Shown here: positions 1 to 8,321 of the stretch, one piece after another
Layout of the letters: each line of letters begins with the position of its first letter
How positions within the stretch are numbered: the first letter of the stretch is position 1
Assembly: GCF_029846235.1 (NCBI RefSeq)
Contig: NZ_JARVWP010000019.1
Location: forward strand, 1 to 64,000
DNA length: 64,000 nt
Origin: Bradyrhizobium sp. CER78
GTDB lineage: Bacteria > Pseudomonadota > Alphaproteobacteria > Rhizobiales > Xanthobacteraceae
Direction: 5' to 3'
The notes under the pieces: model-generated
Databases searched by the model: none
Seen by the model: the letters and a program-made list of their open reading frames with translations, nothing else
Told to the model about the DNA's origin: nothing
Translations under genes and position numbers: made by a program

Positions 1-94
1 GGCCGGGACGACAGCGGAATATGTTGCGCGCTCTCGCGCAATCCCAACGGCGCGGATCCTCCGATCCGCGCCTTCTTGCCGGCATTACGTGCCA

Positions 95-1351
95 TCAAAC
101 GTTGAGATTCATCCACACCGCCTTCGGCTCGGTGAAATTGTCGAGCGCGGCGGTGCCGTGCTCGCGGCCGAGGCCGGAGTCGCGCTCGCCGCCCCATGGC
201 AACCGCACATCGGTGTAGCCATAGGTGTTGATCCACACCGTGCCGGCGCGGGCCTTCTTGGCGAAGCGCTGCACGCGGCCCATATCGGCGCTCCAGACGC
301 CGGCGGCGAGGCTGTAGGCGGTGCCGTTGGCGATGCGCAGCGCATCAGCCTCGTCCTTGAACTTGATCACGCTGACGACCGGACCGAAGATCTCCTCCTG
401 CGAGATGCGCATCTCATGCGCGACATTGGCGAACACCGCGGGGCTGATGAAGTAGCCGCGGTCGCCGACACGCACGCTGCCGGTGGCGAGCTGCGCGCCC
501 TCGTTCCTGCCGATCTCGACATAGTCGAGGATCGAGCGCATCTGCTTGTCGGAGATCACGGGCCCGAGCGCGGTGGCGCAATCGGCGGGATCGCCGATAC
601 GCAGGCTTTCAGCGCGGGCGACCAGGCGCTCGACCACCTCGTCATAGGCGTTCTCCTGCACCAGCACGCGCGAGCCGGCCGAGCAGACCTGCCCGGCATT
701 GAAGAAGATGCCGGCGGCCGCGGCCTTGGCGGCGGCTTCGAGATTGGCGTCGTCGAAGACCACATTGGCGGACTTGCCGCCGAGCTCGAGCGAGACCCGT
801 TTGAAGTTGCCGGCGGCGCCCTTCATGATGCCGCGGCCGACACCGGGCGAGCCAGTGAACGTCACCTTGTCGACGTCGGGATGATTGACCAGCGCGTCGC
901 CGACGACGCGGCCGGGCCCGGTCACGATGTTGAGCACGCCCTTCGGCAAACCGGCCTCCAGCGCGAGCTCGCCGATCCACAGCGCCGACAGCGAGGTCAG
1001 CTCGGCTGGCTTCATCACGACGGTGCAGCCGCAGGCCAGTGCCGGTGCGAGCTTCCACATGCCGATCATCAGCGGAAAATTCCACGGCACGATCGCGGCG
1101 ACCACGCCGACCGGCTCGCGCACCGTGTAGGTCAGCGCGTCGTCGCGCGTCGAGACCACGTCGCCGCTGATCTTGTCGGCCCAGCCTGCGTAATAGGTCA
1201 GCGTGTCGATGGCGGCGGGGAAATCCTGGCGCAGCACCCCCGCGATCGGCTTCCCGGCATCGAGGCTTTCGAGCGCGACGATCTCGTCGGCATGCTGCTT
1301 CAAGAGCTCGGCCCATTTCAGCAGGATGTGGCCGCGCTCGGCCGCGCGCAT
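95..1351 (-). CDS. NAD(P)-dependent aldehyde dehydrogenase, N-terminally truncated
   Basis: Oxidises an aldehyde to its carboxylate; substrate unknown. The 418 residues carry the ALDH core: PWNFP near residue 89, the catalytic glutamate in LELGGK (Glu189) and the nucleophilic cysteine in FNAGQVCSAGS (Cys223). In full-length relatives (about 490 residues) the cysteine lies near residue 295-300, so roughly 75 N-terminal residues are missing. The frame reads a few codons further upstream as PWRSM, which still fits the family, and then meets a stop at 1391-1393; no other start and no good ribosome site precede Met 1351. I infer a gene that lost its 5' end by deletion or rearrangement; it may be a pseudogene although its active-site residues are intact. 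The hydroxyquinol dioxygenase lies 262 bases upstream on the same strand. Confidence 0.8.
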   Translation of the reverse strand: MRAAERGHILLKWAELLKQHADEIVALESLDAGKPIAGVLRQDFPAAIDTLTYYAGWADKISGDVVSTRDDALTYTVREPVGVVAAIVPWNFPLMIGMWKLAPALACGCTVVMKPAELTSLSALWIGELALEAGLPKGVLNIVTGPGRVVGDALVNHPDVDKVTFTGSPGVGRGIMKGAAGNFKRVSLELGGKSANVVFDDANLEAAAKAAAAGIFFNAGQVCSAGSRVLVQENAYDEVVERLVARAESLRIGDPADCATALGPVISDKQMRSILDYVEIGRNEGAQLATGSVRVGDRGYFISPAVFANVAHEMRISQEEIFGPVVSVIKFKDEADALRIANGTAYSLAAGVWSADMGRVQRFAKKARAGTVWINTYGYTDVRLPWGGERDSGLGREHGTAALDNFTEPKAVWMNLNV

Positions 1352-1448
1352 ACTGCGCCAAGGGCACCGGGGAGCCCCGGTCTGGCGGCGTCAGAAATCC
1401 GATGGGGTGGCCTCGAGGGACGGCTTCAATGGCGTCGGCGTCAGACTA

Positions 1449-1464
1449 TTCAAGCCTCGTGCCA
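1449..1464 (-). promoter_or_regulatory. possible sigma54 (-24/-12) promoter
   Basis: Read on the minus strand this is TGGCACGAGGCTTGAA. The -24 half is a perfect TGGCACG with correct spacing to a -12 half of TTGAA, which has GA where the nearly invariant GC should be. It lies about 100 bases upstream of the truncated aldehyde dehydrogenase. It may be a weak or decayed site. Confidence 0.35.
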
Positions 1465-1613
1465 AGCTACCGCAGTGCAACAATCGATTTTATCGCAATG
1501 TTTTGCGCAACTTATCGCAACGCGCAGAGGTCTCTGCGCGCTGCCAAAGAATGCGATTCGCTCAATTCTTGTGCGCCGCACATGAATTGAGCAGACGGTT
1601 TTCGACAAGCGCG

Positions 1614-2528
1614 TCAGGCGTCTTCGCTGACCTTGGTGCCGAGCGGCGCGGGCGCCATGCCGCCACCGGGCTTCACGTGGAATTCATAGGTCATCAGGCT
1701 CCACGGCCCATCCGAGCGCTGGCCGTCGGGCATCACAGGATCGGTGCGCTTTTCGACCTTGGCGATCAGTTCGTCCTTCACGCCGAACACGACATCGGAG
1801 TCGATGTACTCGTCGCCCTCGACGAACACGTGCGTGATCAGCGGCTCATGGCCCTTGGCGTTGACCAGGAAGTGCACATGCGCCGGCCGCATCGGATGCC
1901 GGTTGGTCTGCGTGATCATCTGCCCGACCGGACCGTCGGTCGGGATCGGGTAGCTGCACGGCACGATGGTGCGGAAGAAGAAGCGGCCGTCGGCATCGGT
2001 GATGAAGCGCGCCCGCGAGGACGGGCCTTCGCTGGCATAGCTCGGCTTCTGCGAGTCGTAGAACCCGTCGTCATCGGCATGCCAGACGTCGACCGGCACA
2101 TTGGCGAGCGGCTTGCCGTTGAGGTCGGTGACGCGGCTCTGCACGAACATGCGCTCGCCGGGCAGGCTTGCCGAGATGTCGGTGCCGTGCGGCGTCACCT
2201 TGTGCTCGCCGACATAGAACGGGCCCAGCACGGTGGTCTCGGTCGCGCCGTCGCGATCCCTGTGATTGACGGCGTCGACCAGCATCGACACGCCGAGCAC
2301 GTCGGACAGCAGGATGAATTCCTGGCGGATGTCGGTGCATTTCTGTCCGGTGCGGGTCAGGAAGCCGATCGCGTGGTCCCATTCCTCGAAGGTGAGATCG
2401 GTCTTGCGCACATAATCGTGCAGCGACTTTACCAGTTCCTGCAGCAGGAACTTGGCCCTGGGATCGGGCGTCTGGTCGAAGCTGCGGATGACGGCGGCGG
2501 TGAGCTCGGTTTCGTTGAACTGGGTCAT
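1614..2528 (-). CDS. hydroxyquinol 1,2-dioxygenase (intradiol ring-cleavage)
   Basis: An intradiol dioxygenase that opens a catecholic ring between its two hydroxyls using non-haem Fe(III). The 304-residue protein has the N-terminal dioxygenase dimerisation domain (about 1-100, including LTRTGQKCTDIRQEF and ILLSDVLGVSMLVD, typical of the hydroxyquinol branch) and a beta-sandwich catalytic domain. The four iron ligands are visible: Tyr157 (GFYDSQ), Tyr193 (CSYPIP), His217 and His219 (RPAHVHF). The start at 2528 is preceded by AAGGGAAA at good spacing and gives the usual length; an upstream in-frame Met at 2630 would add a tail unlike the family. No maleylacetate reductase or flavin hydroxylase of the resorcinol/hydroxyquinol route lies nearby. 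A catechol or chlorocatechol dioxygenase is the alternative, but the N-terminal motifs favour hydroxyquinol. Confidence 0.88.
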   Translation of the reverse strand: MTQFNETELTAAVIRSFDQTPDPRAKFLLQELVKSLHDYVRKTDLTFEEWDHAIGFLTRTGQKCTDIRQEFILLSDVLGVSMLVDAVNHRDRDGATETTVLGPFYVGEHKVTPHGTDISASLPGERMFVQSRVTDLNGKPLANVPVDVWHADDDGFYDSQKPSYASEGPSSRARFITDADGRFFFRTIVPCSYPIPTDGPVGQMITQTNRHPMRPAHVHFLVNAKGHEPLITHVFVEGDEYIDSDVVFGVKDELIAKVEKRTDPVMPDGQRSDGPWSLMTYEFHVKPGGGMAPAPLGTKVSEDA

Positions 2529-2673
2529 CTCGGCGTTTCCCTTGAGGGCCCTTTGGGGCGCGATTGCAGGGGCGAGCGTACACCACCGGCCCGGGGCCGG
2601 TAAGCAGCGGCCGATTGGTGCAGTGGACATTTTCGGCTATCAAGGCTGCCTCGCCAGCCGGAGAAATTGCCCG

Positions 2674-3948
2674 ATGTTAGCTCCCACGCCTGCCTCGCCC
2701 GAATCCGCGGGAATGTCGACCACCGCGCTCAACCGCCTCGAAGCGCATCTGAAGAGCCGCTACCTCGATTCCGGCCGCTTTCCCGGCACCCAGGTCCTGA
2801 TCTACCGCCGCGGCAAGATCGTGCATTCCACCGTTCAGGGCTTTGCCGACCTCGAGCGCAAGGCGCCGATGAAGGACGACACGATTTTCCGCATCTATTC
2901 GATGACCAAGCCGATCACGTCGGTCGCCTTCATGATGCTGGTCGAGGAAGGCAAGGTCGCGCTCGACGAGCCGGTCGCAAAGTACATTCCGGAATGGAAG
3001 AACCTCGGCGTGTTCGTCGCCGGCACCGCGCCCGCCTTCCTGACCCGCCCGCCAACGCGGCCGATGCAGATCGTCGACCTGCTGCGCCACACCTCGGGCC
3101 TGACCTACGGCTTCCAGCAGCGCTCCAATGTAGATGCGGCCTATCGCGAGAAGAAGATCGGCGAGGTCATCAAGGCCGGCACGCTCGACAGCATGATCGA
3201 GGACCTGGCCAAGATCCCGCTGGAGTTCTCGCCGGGCGAAGCCTGGAATTACTCGGTCTCCACCGACGTGCTCGGCTATCTCGTCGGCAAGATTTCAGGG
3301 ATGCCGTTCGAGCAATTCCTGAAGGAGCGGATCTTCAAACCGCTCGGCATGAACGACACCGATTTCTTCGTCCCCGCCGACAAGGCGCACCGCTTTGCCG
3401 CCTGCTATTCCGCCGACCCGCAGGGCGGCTTCAACCCGCTCGCCGCCGAGCGCAAGGGCACGCTGACCTTGCAGGACGATCCGACAACCAGCTCGTTCCT
3501 GTCGCCACCCTCGCTGGTCTCGGGCGGCGGCGGACTGTGCTCGACCGCGGCAGACTACCTGACCTTCTGCCGCGCGCTGCTCAATGGCGGCGAGCTCGGC
3601 GGCGTCCGGCTGCTCGGCCCGAAGACGCTGAAGCTGATGGCCTCCAACCACCTGCCCGGCGGCGTCGACCTGCCGGCGATGTCGCGCTCGATGTTCGCCG
3701 AGGCCGCCTACAACGGCATCGGCTTCGGCCTCGGCTTCGCCGTCACCATGCACCCGGCGCAGACGCTGATCGCCGGCAGCCCGGGCGAATTCAACTGGGG
3801 CGGCGCCGCGACGACGTCGTTCTTCATCGATCCGGCCGAGGAGCTGATCACCATCTTCATGACCCAGGTGCTGCCGTCGAGCGCCTATCCGCTGCGGCGC
3901 GAGCTGCGCACCATGGTCTACGCCGCGATCACCGAGAGCAATCTCTGA
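2674..3948 (+). CDS. serine beta-lactamase-family hydrolase/esterase
   Basis: A class C beta-lactamase-fold serine hydrolase, most likely an esterase (family VIII) or peptidase rather than a true resistance enzyme. The SxxK nucleophile motif is SMTK (Ser76-Lys79) and the second catalytic motif is YSV (Tyr193). Length 424 residues, normal for the family. No export signal is obvious, which argues for a cytoplasmic esterase. The chosen ATG at 2674 has GGAGAAA just upstream; a later ATG (2713, MSTTALN) is possible. It is transcribed away from the dioxygenase (145 bases between the starts) and is followed directly by a strong terminator. Substrate unknown. Confidence 0.82.
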   Translation: MLAPTPASPESAGMSTTALNRLEAHLKSRYLDSGRFPGTQVLIYRRGKIVHSTVQGFADLERKAPMKDDTIFRIYSMTKPITSVAFMMLVEEGKVALDEPVAKYIPEWKNLGVFVAGTAPAFLTRPPTRPMQIVDLLRHTSGLTYGFQQRSNVDAAYREKKIGEVIKAGTLDSMIEDLAKIPLEFSPGEAWNYSVSTDVLGYLVGKISGMPFEQFLKERIFKPLGMNDTDFFVPADKAHRFAACYSADPQGGFNPLAAERKGTLTLQDDPTTSSFLSPPSLVSGGGGLCSTAADYLTFCRALLNGGELGGVRLLGPKTLKLMASNHLPGGVDLPAMSRSMFAEAAYNGIGFGLGFAVTMHPAQTLIAGSPGEFNWGGAATTSFFIDPAEELITIFMTQVLPSSAYPLRRELRTMVYAAITESNL

Positions 3949-3958
3949 CCAATGACTC

Positions 3959-3992
3959 TTCCGCGGCGCAGGGTGTGCGCCGCGGAATTTTT
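3959..3992 (+). terminator. rho-independent terminator after the serine hydrolase
   Basis: A perfect 12-bp stem (TTCCGCGGCGCA paired with TGCGCCGCGGAA), a five-base loop and a run of five Ts, beginning 11 bases after the hydrolase stop codon. Confidence 0.9.
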
Positions 3993-4072
3993 CCGACCAC
4001 AGTCATTTCCTTTGGCGGACTTTTCCTGCTTCCCCTAAGCTCACCGCAAACGGGCACCCACCCGGGGACATC

Positions 4073-5584
4073 GTGCCGAAACTGACATTGCCGGTGCGTC
4101 TCGCGCTTCTGGTCGCGGGGACGATGTTGCCGCTGATCGTTTTCGCGGTCGGGATCGTGTTTCACAATTACCAGCGCGATCGCCAGGCCGCCACGCAGCG
4201 CGTGCTGGAAACGGCGCGCAGCATCCGCTTGCTGCTCGATGCGGAAATGCAACGCATGACCGGCGGGCTGCAGGTACTGGCGCTGACCGACTCGCTGCGC
4301 AACAGCGAGTTCGGCAATTTCCGCCGCGTCGCGGCCGGCTTCCTCGACCAATACGGCAAGGATGGCGTGGTGCTGGTGGCGGACCGTGCAGGACGCCAGG
4401 CGTTCTCCTCGCTGACGCCAGACACCGCGAGCCTGCCGCCGCGCAACAATCTTGGGATCGTCGAGAAGGTGTTTGCGACGCGGCAGCCGCAATATTCCAA
4501 CCTGTTCTTCGGTGAGGTGAAGCAGCAACTGATCATCACCGTCGAGGTGCCGGTGATCCGCGACGACGAGGTGCTCTACGACATCTCCTTCAGCCCGCCG
4601 ATCGAGGTCTTCCAGGCGATGATCGAGAAGCAGCGCCTGAACCAGGACTGGACCATCTCGATCTTCGACGGCGACGGTGTCAACCTCGCTCGGGTACCAA
4701 ATCCGCAAGCCACCATCGGGCAGCGTGCCTCGCCCACGTTGTTTGCCGAGATGTTCCGCCGCAGCGAGGCGACACTGCCGACCGTCTCGCTCGAAGGCGT
4801 GGCGCTGATCACGGGCTTCACCCGGTCTCGCCTCACCGGCTGGACCGTCGCGGCGGGAATCACCGAGAACTCGCTGGTGGCGCCGCTGTGGCGCTCGCTT
4901 GCAATCACCGCCGTGATCGGCGGCGTCCTGCTCATGGTCGGCCTCGGCTTTGCGGTGCGGATGGCGACCACGATCGCGCGCGGCGAGAAGCTGCACGACC
5001 TCCTGATCGAGGAGCTCAATCACCGCGTCAAGAACACGCTGGCGATCCTGCAATCGATCGCCACGCAGACCTTCCGCAGCGCGAGCCGCGCCGAGCGCGA
5101 GAAATTCGAGGGACGGCTCGGCGCGCTTGCCGAGGCACACAATTTGCTCTCGACCGACAAATGGCAGGGCTCCGACCTCCAGGACGTCATCAGCCGCGTG
5201 CTGCGGCCGTATCTGCTGAACAGCACCTCCGAGCGGGTCAGGATGTTCGGACCGCGCGTGCCGCTGTCGCCCCGGCTTGCCCTGGTGCTGTCGATGCTGC
5301 TGCACGAGATGGCGACCAACGCCGCCAAATATGGCGCGCTGTCCAACGACACCGGCACGGTGACGCTGGACTGGGAAGTCCTGCAGGAAAGCCTCGGGCC
5401 GAAGCTCCGGATGATCTGGACCGAGAGGGGCGGCCCGCCCGTCGCGGCGCCGGTCCAGCGCGGTTTCGGCTCCCGGCTGATCGAGCGCAGCGCCCGCGAC
5501 CAGCTCGGCGGCGAGGCCACGGTCGATTTCCTGCCCCACGGCGTCGTCTACACGGTGACCAGCACCCTCGAAACCGGCGATTGA
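4073..5584 (+). CDS. membrane-bound HWE-family sensor histidine kinase
   Basis: A two-component sensor. Residues about 8-31 and 275-297 are membrane helices enclosing a large extracytoplasmic domain (about 32-270, Cache-like by size). The phosphoacceptor box is EELNHRVKNTL with His317, followed by the N-box HEMATNAAKYGAL (411-423) and WTE (449-451) in a region ending GGPP...GFGSRLIE, the signature of HWE kinases common in Rhizobiales. The start is GTG at 4073 with GGGGAC upstream; length 503. No response regulator gene is adjacent, which is usual for this orphan class. dctA follows 89 bases downstream but has its own sigma54 promoter, and this kinase is not a DctB (wrong kinase family). Ligand unknown. 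Confidence 0.88.
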   Translation: MPKLTLPVRLALLVAGTMLPLIVFAVGIVFHNYQRDRQAATQRVLETARSIRLLLDAEMQRMTGGLQVLALTDSLRNSEFGNFRRVAAGFLDQYGKDGVVLVADRAGRQAFSSLTPDTASLPPRNNLGIVEKVFATRQPQYSNLFFGEVKQQLIITVEVPVIRDDEVLYDISFSPPIEVFQAMIEKQRLNQDWTISIFDGDGVNLARVPNPQATIGQRASPTLFAEMFRRSEATLPTVSLEGVALITGFTRSRLTGWTVAAGITENSLVAPLWRSLAITAVIGGVLLMVGLGFAVRMATTIARGEKLHDLLIEELNHRVKNTLAILQSIATQTFRSASRAEREKFEGRLGALAEAHNLLSTDKWQGSDLQDVISRVLRPYLLNSTSERVRMFGPRVPLSPRLALVLSMLLHEMATNAAKYGALSNDTGTVTLDWEVLQESLGPKLRMIWTERGGPPVAAPVQRGFGSRLIERSARDQLGGEATVDFLPHGVVYTVTSTLETGD

Positions 5585-5616
5585 CCGGGCCAACCGCACC
5601 CAATCCTCCGACATCT

Positions 5617-5632
5617 TGGCACGCAAGTTGCT
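5617..5632 (+). promoter_or_regulatory. sigma54 promoter of dctA
   Basis: TGGCACGCAAGTTGCT matches the sigma54 consensus (TGGCACG, four bases, TTGCT/A) at every position. The predicted start of transcription is near 5643, giving a leader of about 30 bases with AGGGGG before the dctA ATG. Activator sites would have to lie upstream, inside the 3' end of the kinase gene. Confidence 0.9.
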
Positions 5633-5673
5633 AAGATGGGGCGGGTTCGGACGATCGGAAACAGGGGGAATTC

Positions 5674-6993
5674 ATGTCGACCATCGCAGCGGAAGCCACC
5701 ACGGCGCGCAAGCCGCTCTACACATCACTGTTCGTGCAGGTGCTTGTCGCGCTGCTGCTCGGCATCGTCATCGGCGTGGCGGCGCCGGATTTCGCGATCG
5801 GGCTGAAGATCTTCAGCGATGCTTTCCTGAAGCTGATCTCGATGATCGTTGCGCCGATCGTGTTCTGCGTGGTGGTGCACGGCATCGCAGGCGCCGGCGA
5901 CCTCAAGAAGGTCGGACGCGTCGGCGTCAAGGCGCTGGTGTATTTCGAGGCGATGACGACGGTGGCGCTGCTGATCGGCTTGATCCTGGCCTATCTGTTC
6001 GGTCCCGGTCACGGCATGAACATCGACACCTCGACGCTCGATGCCAAGGCGCTCGGCAACTATGCCAGCAATGCGCAGAAGCTGAAGGGCGAGGGCATCG
6101 GCAGCTTCCTGCTCAACATCATCCCGACCACCTCGTTCGACGCGCTGTCGCGCAACGACGTGCTGCAGGTGCTGTTCTTCGCCATCATCTTCGGCGTCAG
6201 TCTGGCGCTGGTCGGCGGCGAGAAGGGCGAGCGGATCTCCTCCTTCATCGACGCGATCTCCACGGTGCTGTTCCGCGCCATGGGCCTGATCGTGCGCTTC
6301 GCGCCGATCGGCGTGCTCGGCGCCGTCGCCTACACGGTCGGTAAATACGGCGTCGGCTCGCTCAAGCAGCTGTTGTCGCTGGTGGCGCTGTTCTACGTCT
6401 CGGTCGCCGTCTTCGTGCTCGGCGTGCTCGGCGCCGTGATGGCGCTCGCCGGCATCAACATCCTCAAATTCCTCGGCTACCTGCGCGAGGAATTGATGAT
6501 CGTGGTCGCGACCGCATCCTCAGACGCGGTGCTGCCGCAGGTGATGCGCAAGCTGGAGCATTTCGGTGTCAAGGATTCGGTGGTCGGCCTCGTGATTCCG
6601 ACCGGCTATTCCTTCAACCTCGATGCGTTCTCGATCTATCTGACGCTGGCGGTCGTCTTCATCGCGCAGGCCACCAACACGCCGCTGTCGTTCGGCGATC
6701 TGCTGCTCGTGCTCGGCGTGTCGCTGATCACTTCGAAGGGTGCGCATGGCGTGCCGGGTTCCGCGATCGTCATCCTGGCAGCGACGCTCAACGCCGTCCC
6801 AAGCATTCCGGCGATCGGCCTCGTGCTGGTGCTCTCGGTCGACTGGTTCATCGGCATGGCACGTGCGGTCGGCAATTTGATCGGCAACTGCGTCGCCACC
6901 GTCGTGGTCGCGGCTTGGGAAGGTGACCTCGATCGGGACAAGGCGCGCCGCGTGCTCGAAGGCACTGATGCGGTTGACGTGACCGCGGGCTGA
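5674..6993 (+). CDS. dctA: C4-dicarboxylate transport protein DctA
   Basis: Inner-membrane symporter of the DAACS family that imports succinate, fumarate and malate with cations, the main carbon supply of rhizobial bacteroids. The 439 residues align with DctA throughout: LYTSLFVQVLVALLLGI at the first helix, KLISMIVAPIVFCVVVHGI, the re-entrant loop region (ATASSDAVLPQVM), PTGYSFNLD and the second hairpin SKGAHGVPGS. A perfect sigma54 promoter precedes it, as expected for Dct regulation, but no dctB or dctD lies in the window. An inverted repeat follows the stop codon. Confidence 0.96.
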   Translation: MSTIAAEATTARKPLYTSLFVQVLVALLLGIVIGVAAPDFAIGLKIFSDAFLKLISMIVAPIVFCVVVHGIAGAGDLKKVGRVGVKALVYFEAMTTVALLIGLILAYLFGPGHGMNIDTSTLDAKALGNYASNAQKLKGEGIGSFLLNIIPTTSFDALSRNDVLQVLFFAIIFGVSLALVGGEKGERISSFIDAISTVLFRAMGLIVRFAPIGVLGAVAYTVGKYGVGSLKQLLSLVALFYVSVAVFVLGVLGAVMALAGINILKFLGYLREELMIVVATASSDAVLPQVMRKLEHFGVKDSVVGLVIPTGYSFNLDAFSIYLTLAVVFIAQATNTPLSFGDLLLVLGVSLITSKGAHGVPGSAIVILAATLNAVPSIPAIGLVLVLSVDWFIGMARAVGNLIGNCVATVVVAAWEGDLDRDKARRVLEGTDAVDVTAG

Positions 6994-7019
6994 ACCACGC
7001 GGTACAGGACCAAAAGCGT

Positions 7020-7043
7020 CCCGCGCCTAGCGCGGGGCGCGGG
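7020..7043. terminator. hairpin between convergent genes
   Basis: An 8-bp GC stem (CCCGCGCC with GGCGCGGG) in the 51-base gap between the ends of dctA and the convergent hypothetical gene. It lacks a T-run, so it could be a bidirectional, Rho-assisted stop. Confidence 0.45.
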
Positions 7044-7044
7044 C

Positions 7045-7356
7045 TTACTTGATCAGCCGCAGATAGGGCGGCAACTGCCTGGTCGGCGGTTCCTGCACCG
7101 GCTCGTCCGACGCGATCATGTCGCACAGCGCCTTCAACTCGGAATCCGTCACCTTGTGGAGCTCCATTCGAAGCTCGAGAATCGCAAGGGACAGCAGCCG
7201 CGCCGTCTCCGTGTTCGCCCGGTCAGTCAGAAATGCCTGACATTCTTCAAGGGTTGCCAGCAGCGCAAGCAACCGTTCTTCCGTATTTGCGACCGGCATA
7301 CCTTCCACTCCCGAAGCCGCGAGGTAGAGTCGAGGTGTTCCCCTCTTCCGCTTCAT
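7045..7356 (-). CDS. small conserved-looking hypothetical protein
   Basis: A 103-residue protein of unknown function. The centre (about 20-85, from NTEERLLALLATLEECQAFL to LKALCDMIAS) is strongly helical and soluble with no membrane segment; the N-terminus is basic (MKRKRGTPRLY) and the C-terminus Pro-rich. The start at 7356 is favoured by AGGAGAGG just upstream; the same frame continues up to 7446. Convergent with dctA. I recognise no family. Confidence 0.6.
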   Translation of the reverse strand: MKRKRGTPRLYLAASGVEGMPVANTEERLLALLATLEECQAFLTDRANTETARLLSLAILELRMELHKVTDSELKALCDMIASDEPVQEPPTRQLPPYLRLIK

Positions 7357-7925
7357 TTGGCCTCTCCTGCCAGAGTTCGCCGGCGTTTCGTAGGCGCACA
7401 ATTGTTCCAGATGATTCAGAACTTTTAGGCAATTGTCCAGCAACATTCCGAAAGCCTGACTTGGACTTACGTCAAACTTTTCGCTTTGGCGGCGATTCAG
7501 TCAAGCAACCGCAGACCGTCACCGCGACCTCAGGATGCACTAGCTGGGGTTGCATCCATACTAGGACGCTCGTACAATATTGGCTGTCCGTAGAATTACG
7601 GGCGCAGTGCAATGCCGCCCAGTAAGCATGCGCGCAAAATCTGTGTCGATCAAACTCGCGCTAGTTGTGGTTTGGTCAATATTTTGCCAAATGTAGAGGG
7701 CGGGGTGTCGGTAGACACCTTGGCGCGGTCGACTTCAGGTAGTTGACCGATTCGGTACTTGGGTGCTTCCAGCGCGCAAATGCGTTTGGATACCATCCCG
7801 CGATCTTCTTGGACTTCGTAGTTCAGACGAACTGACGATCCACTTGAGCTTAACGCGGTACATCATGAACGTGTCCCTGACCCGACCGGGCCAGGGATTC
7901 TCGATTTGAAGGACGGGTCACCAGA
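7357..7925. other. long intergenic region between divergent genes
   Basis: 569 bases without a convincing gene, visibly richer in AT than its surroundings. It holds one good sigma70-type promoter (7550-7578, plus strand) and a weak TTTGG/CCAAA inverted repeat (7671-7691). The distance from that promoter to the PraR-like gene implies a leader of about 340 bases or a separate small transcript. Confidence 0.6.
7550..7578 (+). promoter_or_regulatory. sigma70-type promoter upstream of the PraR-like gene
   Basis: TTGCAT, a 17-base spacer, then TACAAT. Both boxes are one base from consensus with ideal spacing. The predicted start is near 7585. Confidence 0.5.
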
Positions 7926-8321
7926 ATGAACAGATCAGCAGCAAAGAAGATGAAGCAGCGCAGTGCCGGCAAGCCGGACATTGAGTTGGGCAAGCGGATT
8001 CGCCTGCGCCGTGTCGAGCAGAAGATCTCGCAGGCAGAGCTCGGCGACAAGCTGGGCGTCAGCTTCCAGCAGGTTCAGAAGTACGAGAAGGGTGTGAACC
8101 GCGTTGGCGCCGCGCGCCTTCAGCAGATCGCGAGCGCGCTGGATGTGCCGGTCACCTTCTTCTACGACGGCGACAACAAGGCCCGCGAAGTCGAGAGCCT
8201 GCTGTTCCTCGACAGCGCGTTCAGCCTCCGGTTGCTCCGCGCCTATAGCAAGATCAAGGATCAGACCGTGCAGCGCCAGCTGGTGTCGCTCATGGAATCG
8301 ATCGCCGCCAACGAAGACTGA
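7926..8321 (+). CDS. PraR/PhrR-like helix-turn-helix transcriptional regulator
   Basis: A 131-residue XRE-family DNA-binding protein. The HTH domain spans about 20-80: IRLRRVEQKISQAELGDKLG, then SFQQVQKYEKGVNRVGAARL (recognition helix) and VPVTFFYDG, closely following the rhizobial PraR/PhrR family. In rhizobia such proteins control quorum sensing, biofilm and stress genes; the target here is unknown. The C-terminal helix (LRLLRAYSKIKDQTVQRQLVSLMESI) is the usual dimer tail. It is encoded alone behind a long leader. Confidence 0.85.
   Translation: MNRSAAKKMKQRSAGKPDIELGKRIRLRRVEQKISQAELGDKLGVSFQQVQKYEKGVNRVGAARLQQIASALDVPVTFFYDGDNKAREVESLLFLDSAFSLRLLRAYSKIKDQTVQRQLVSLMESIAANED

Noticed and set aside
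2674..3948. Antibiotic-resistance beta-lactamase
   Set aside because: The SxxK/YxV motifs fit, but no signal peptide is visible and the family contains many esterases and peptidases.
7612..7746. Short reading frame of 44 codons in the leader region of the PraR-like gene
   Set aside because: No ribosome site and no recognisable feature; length is within chance expectation.
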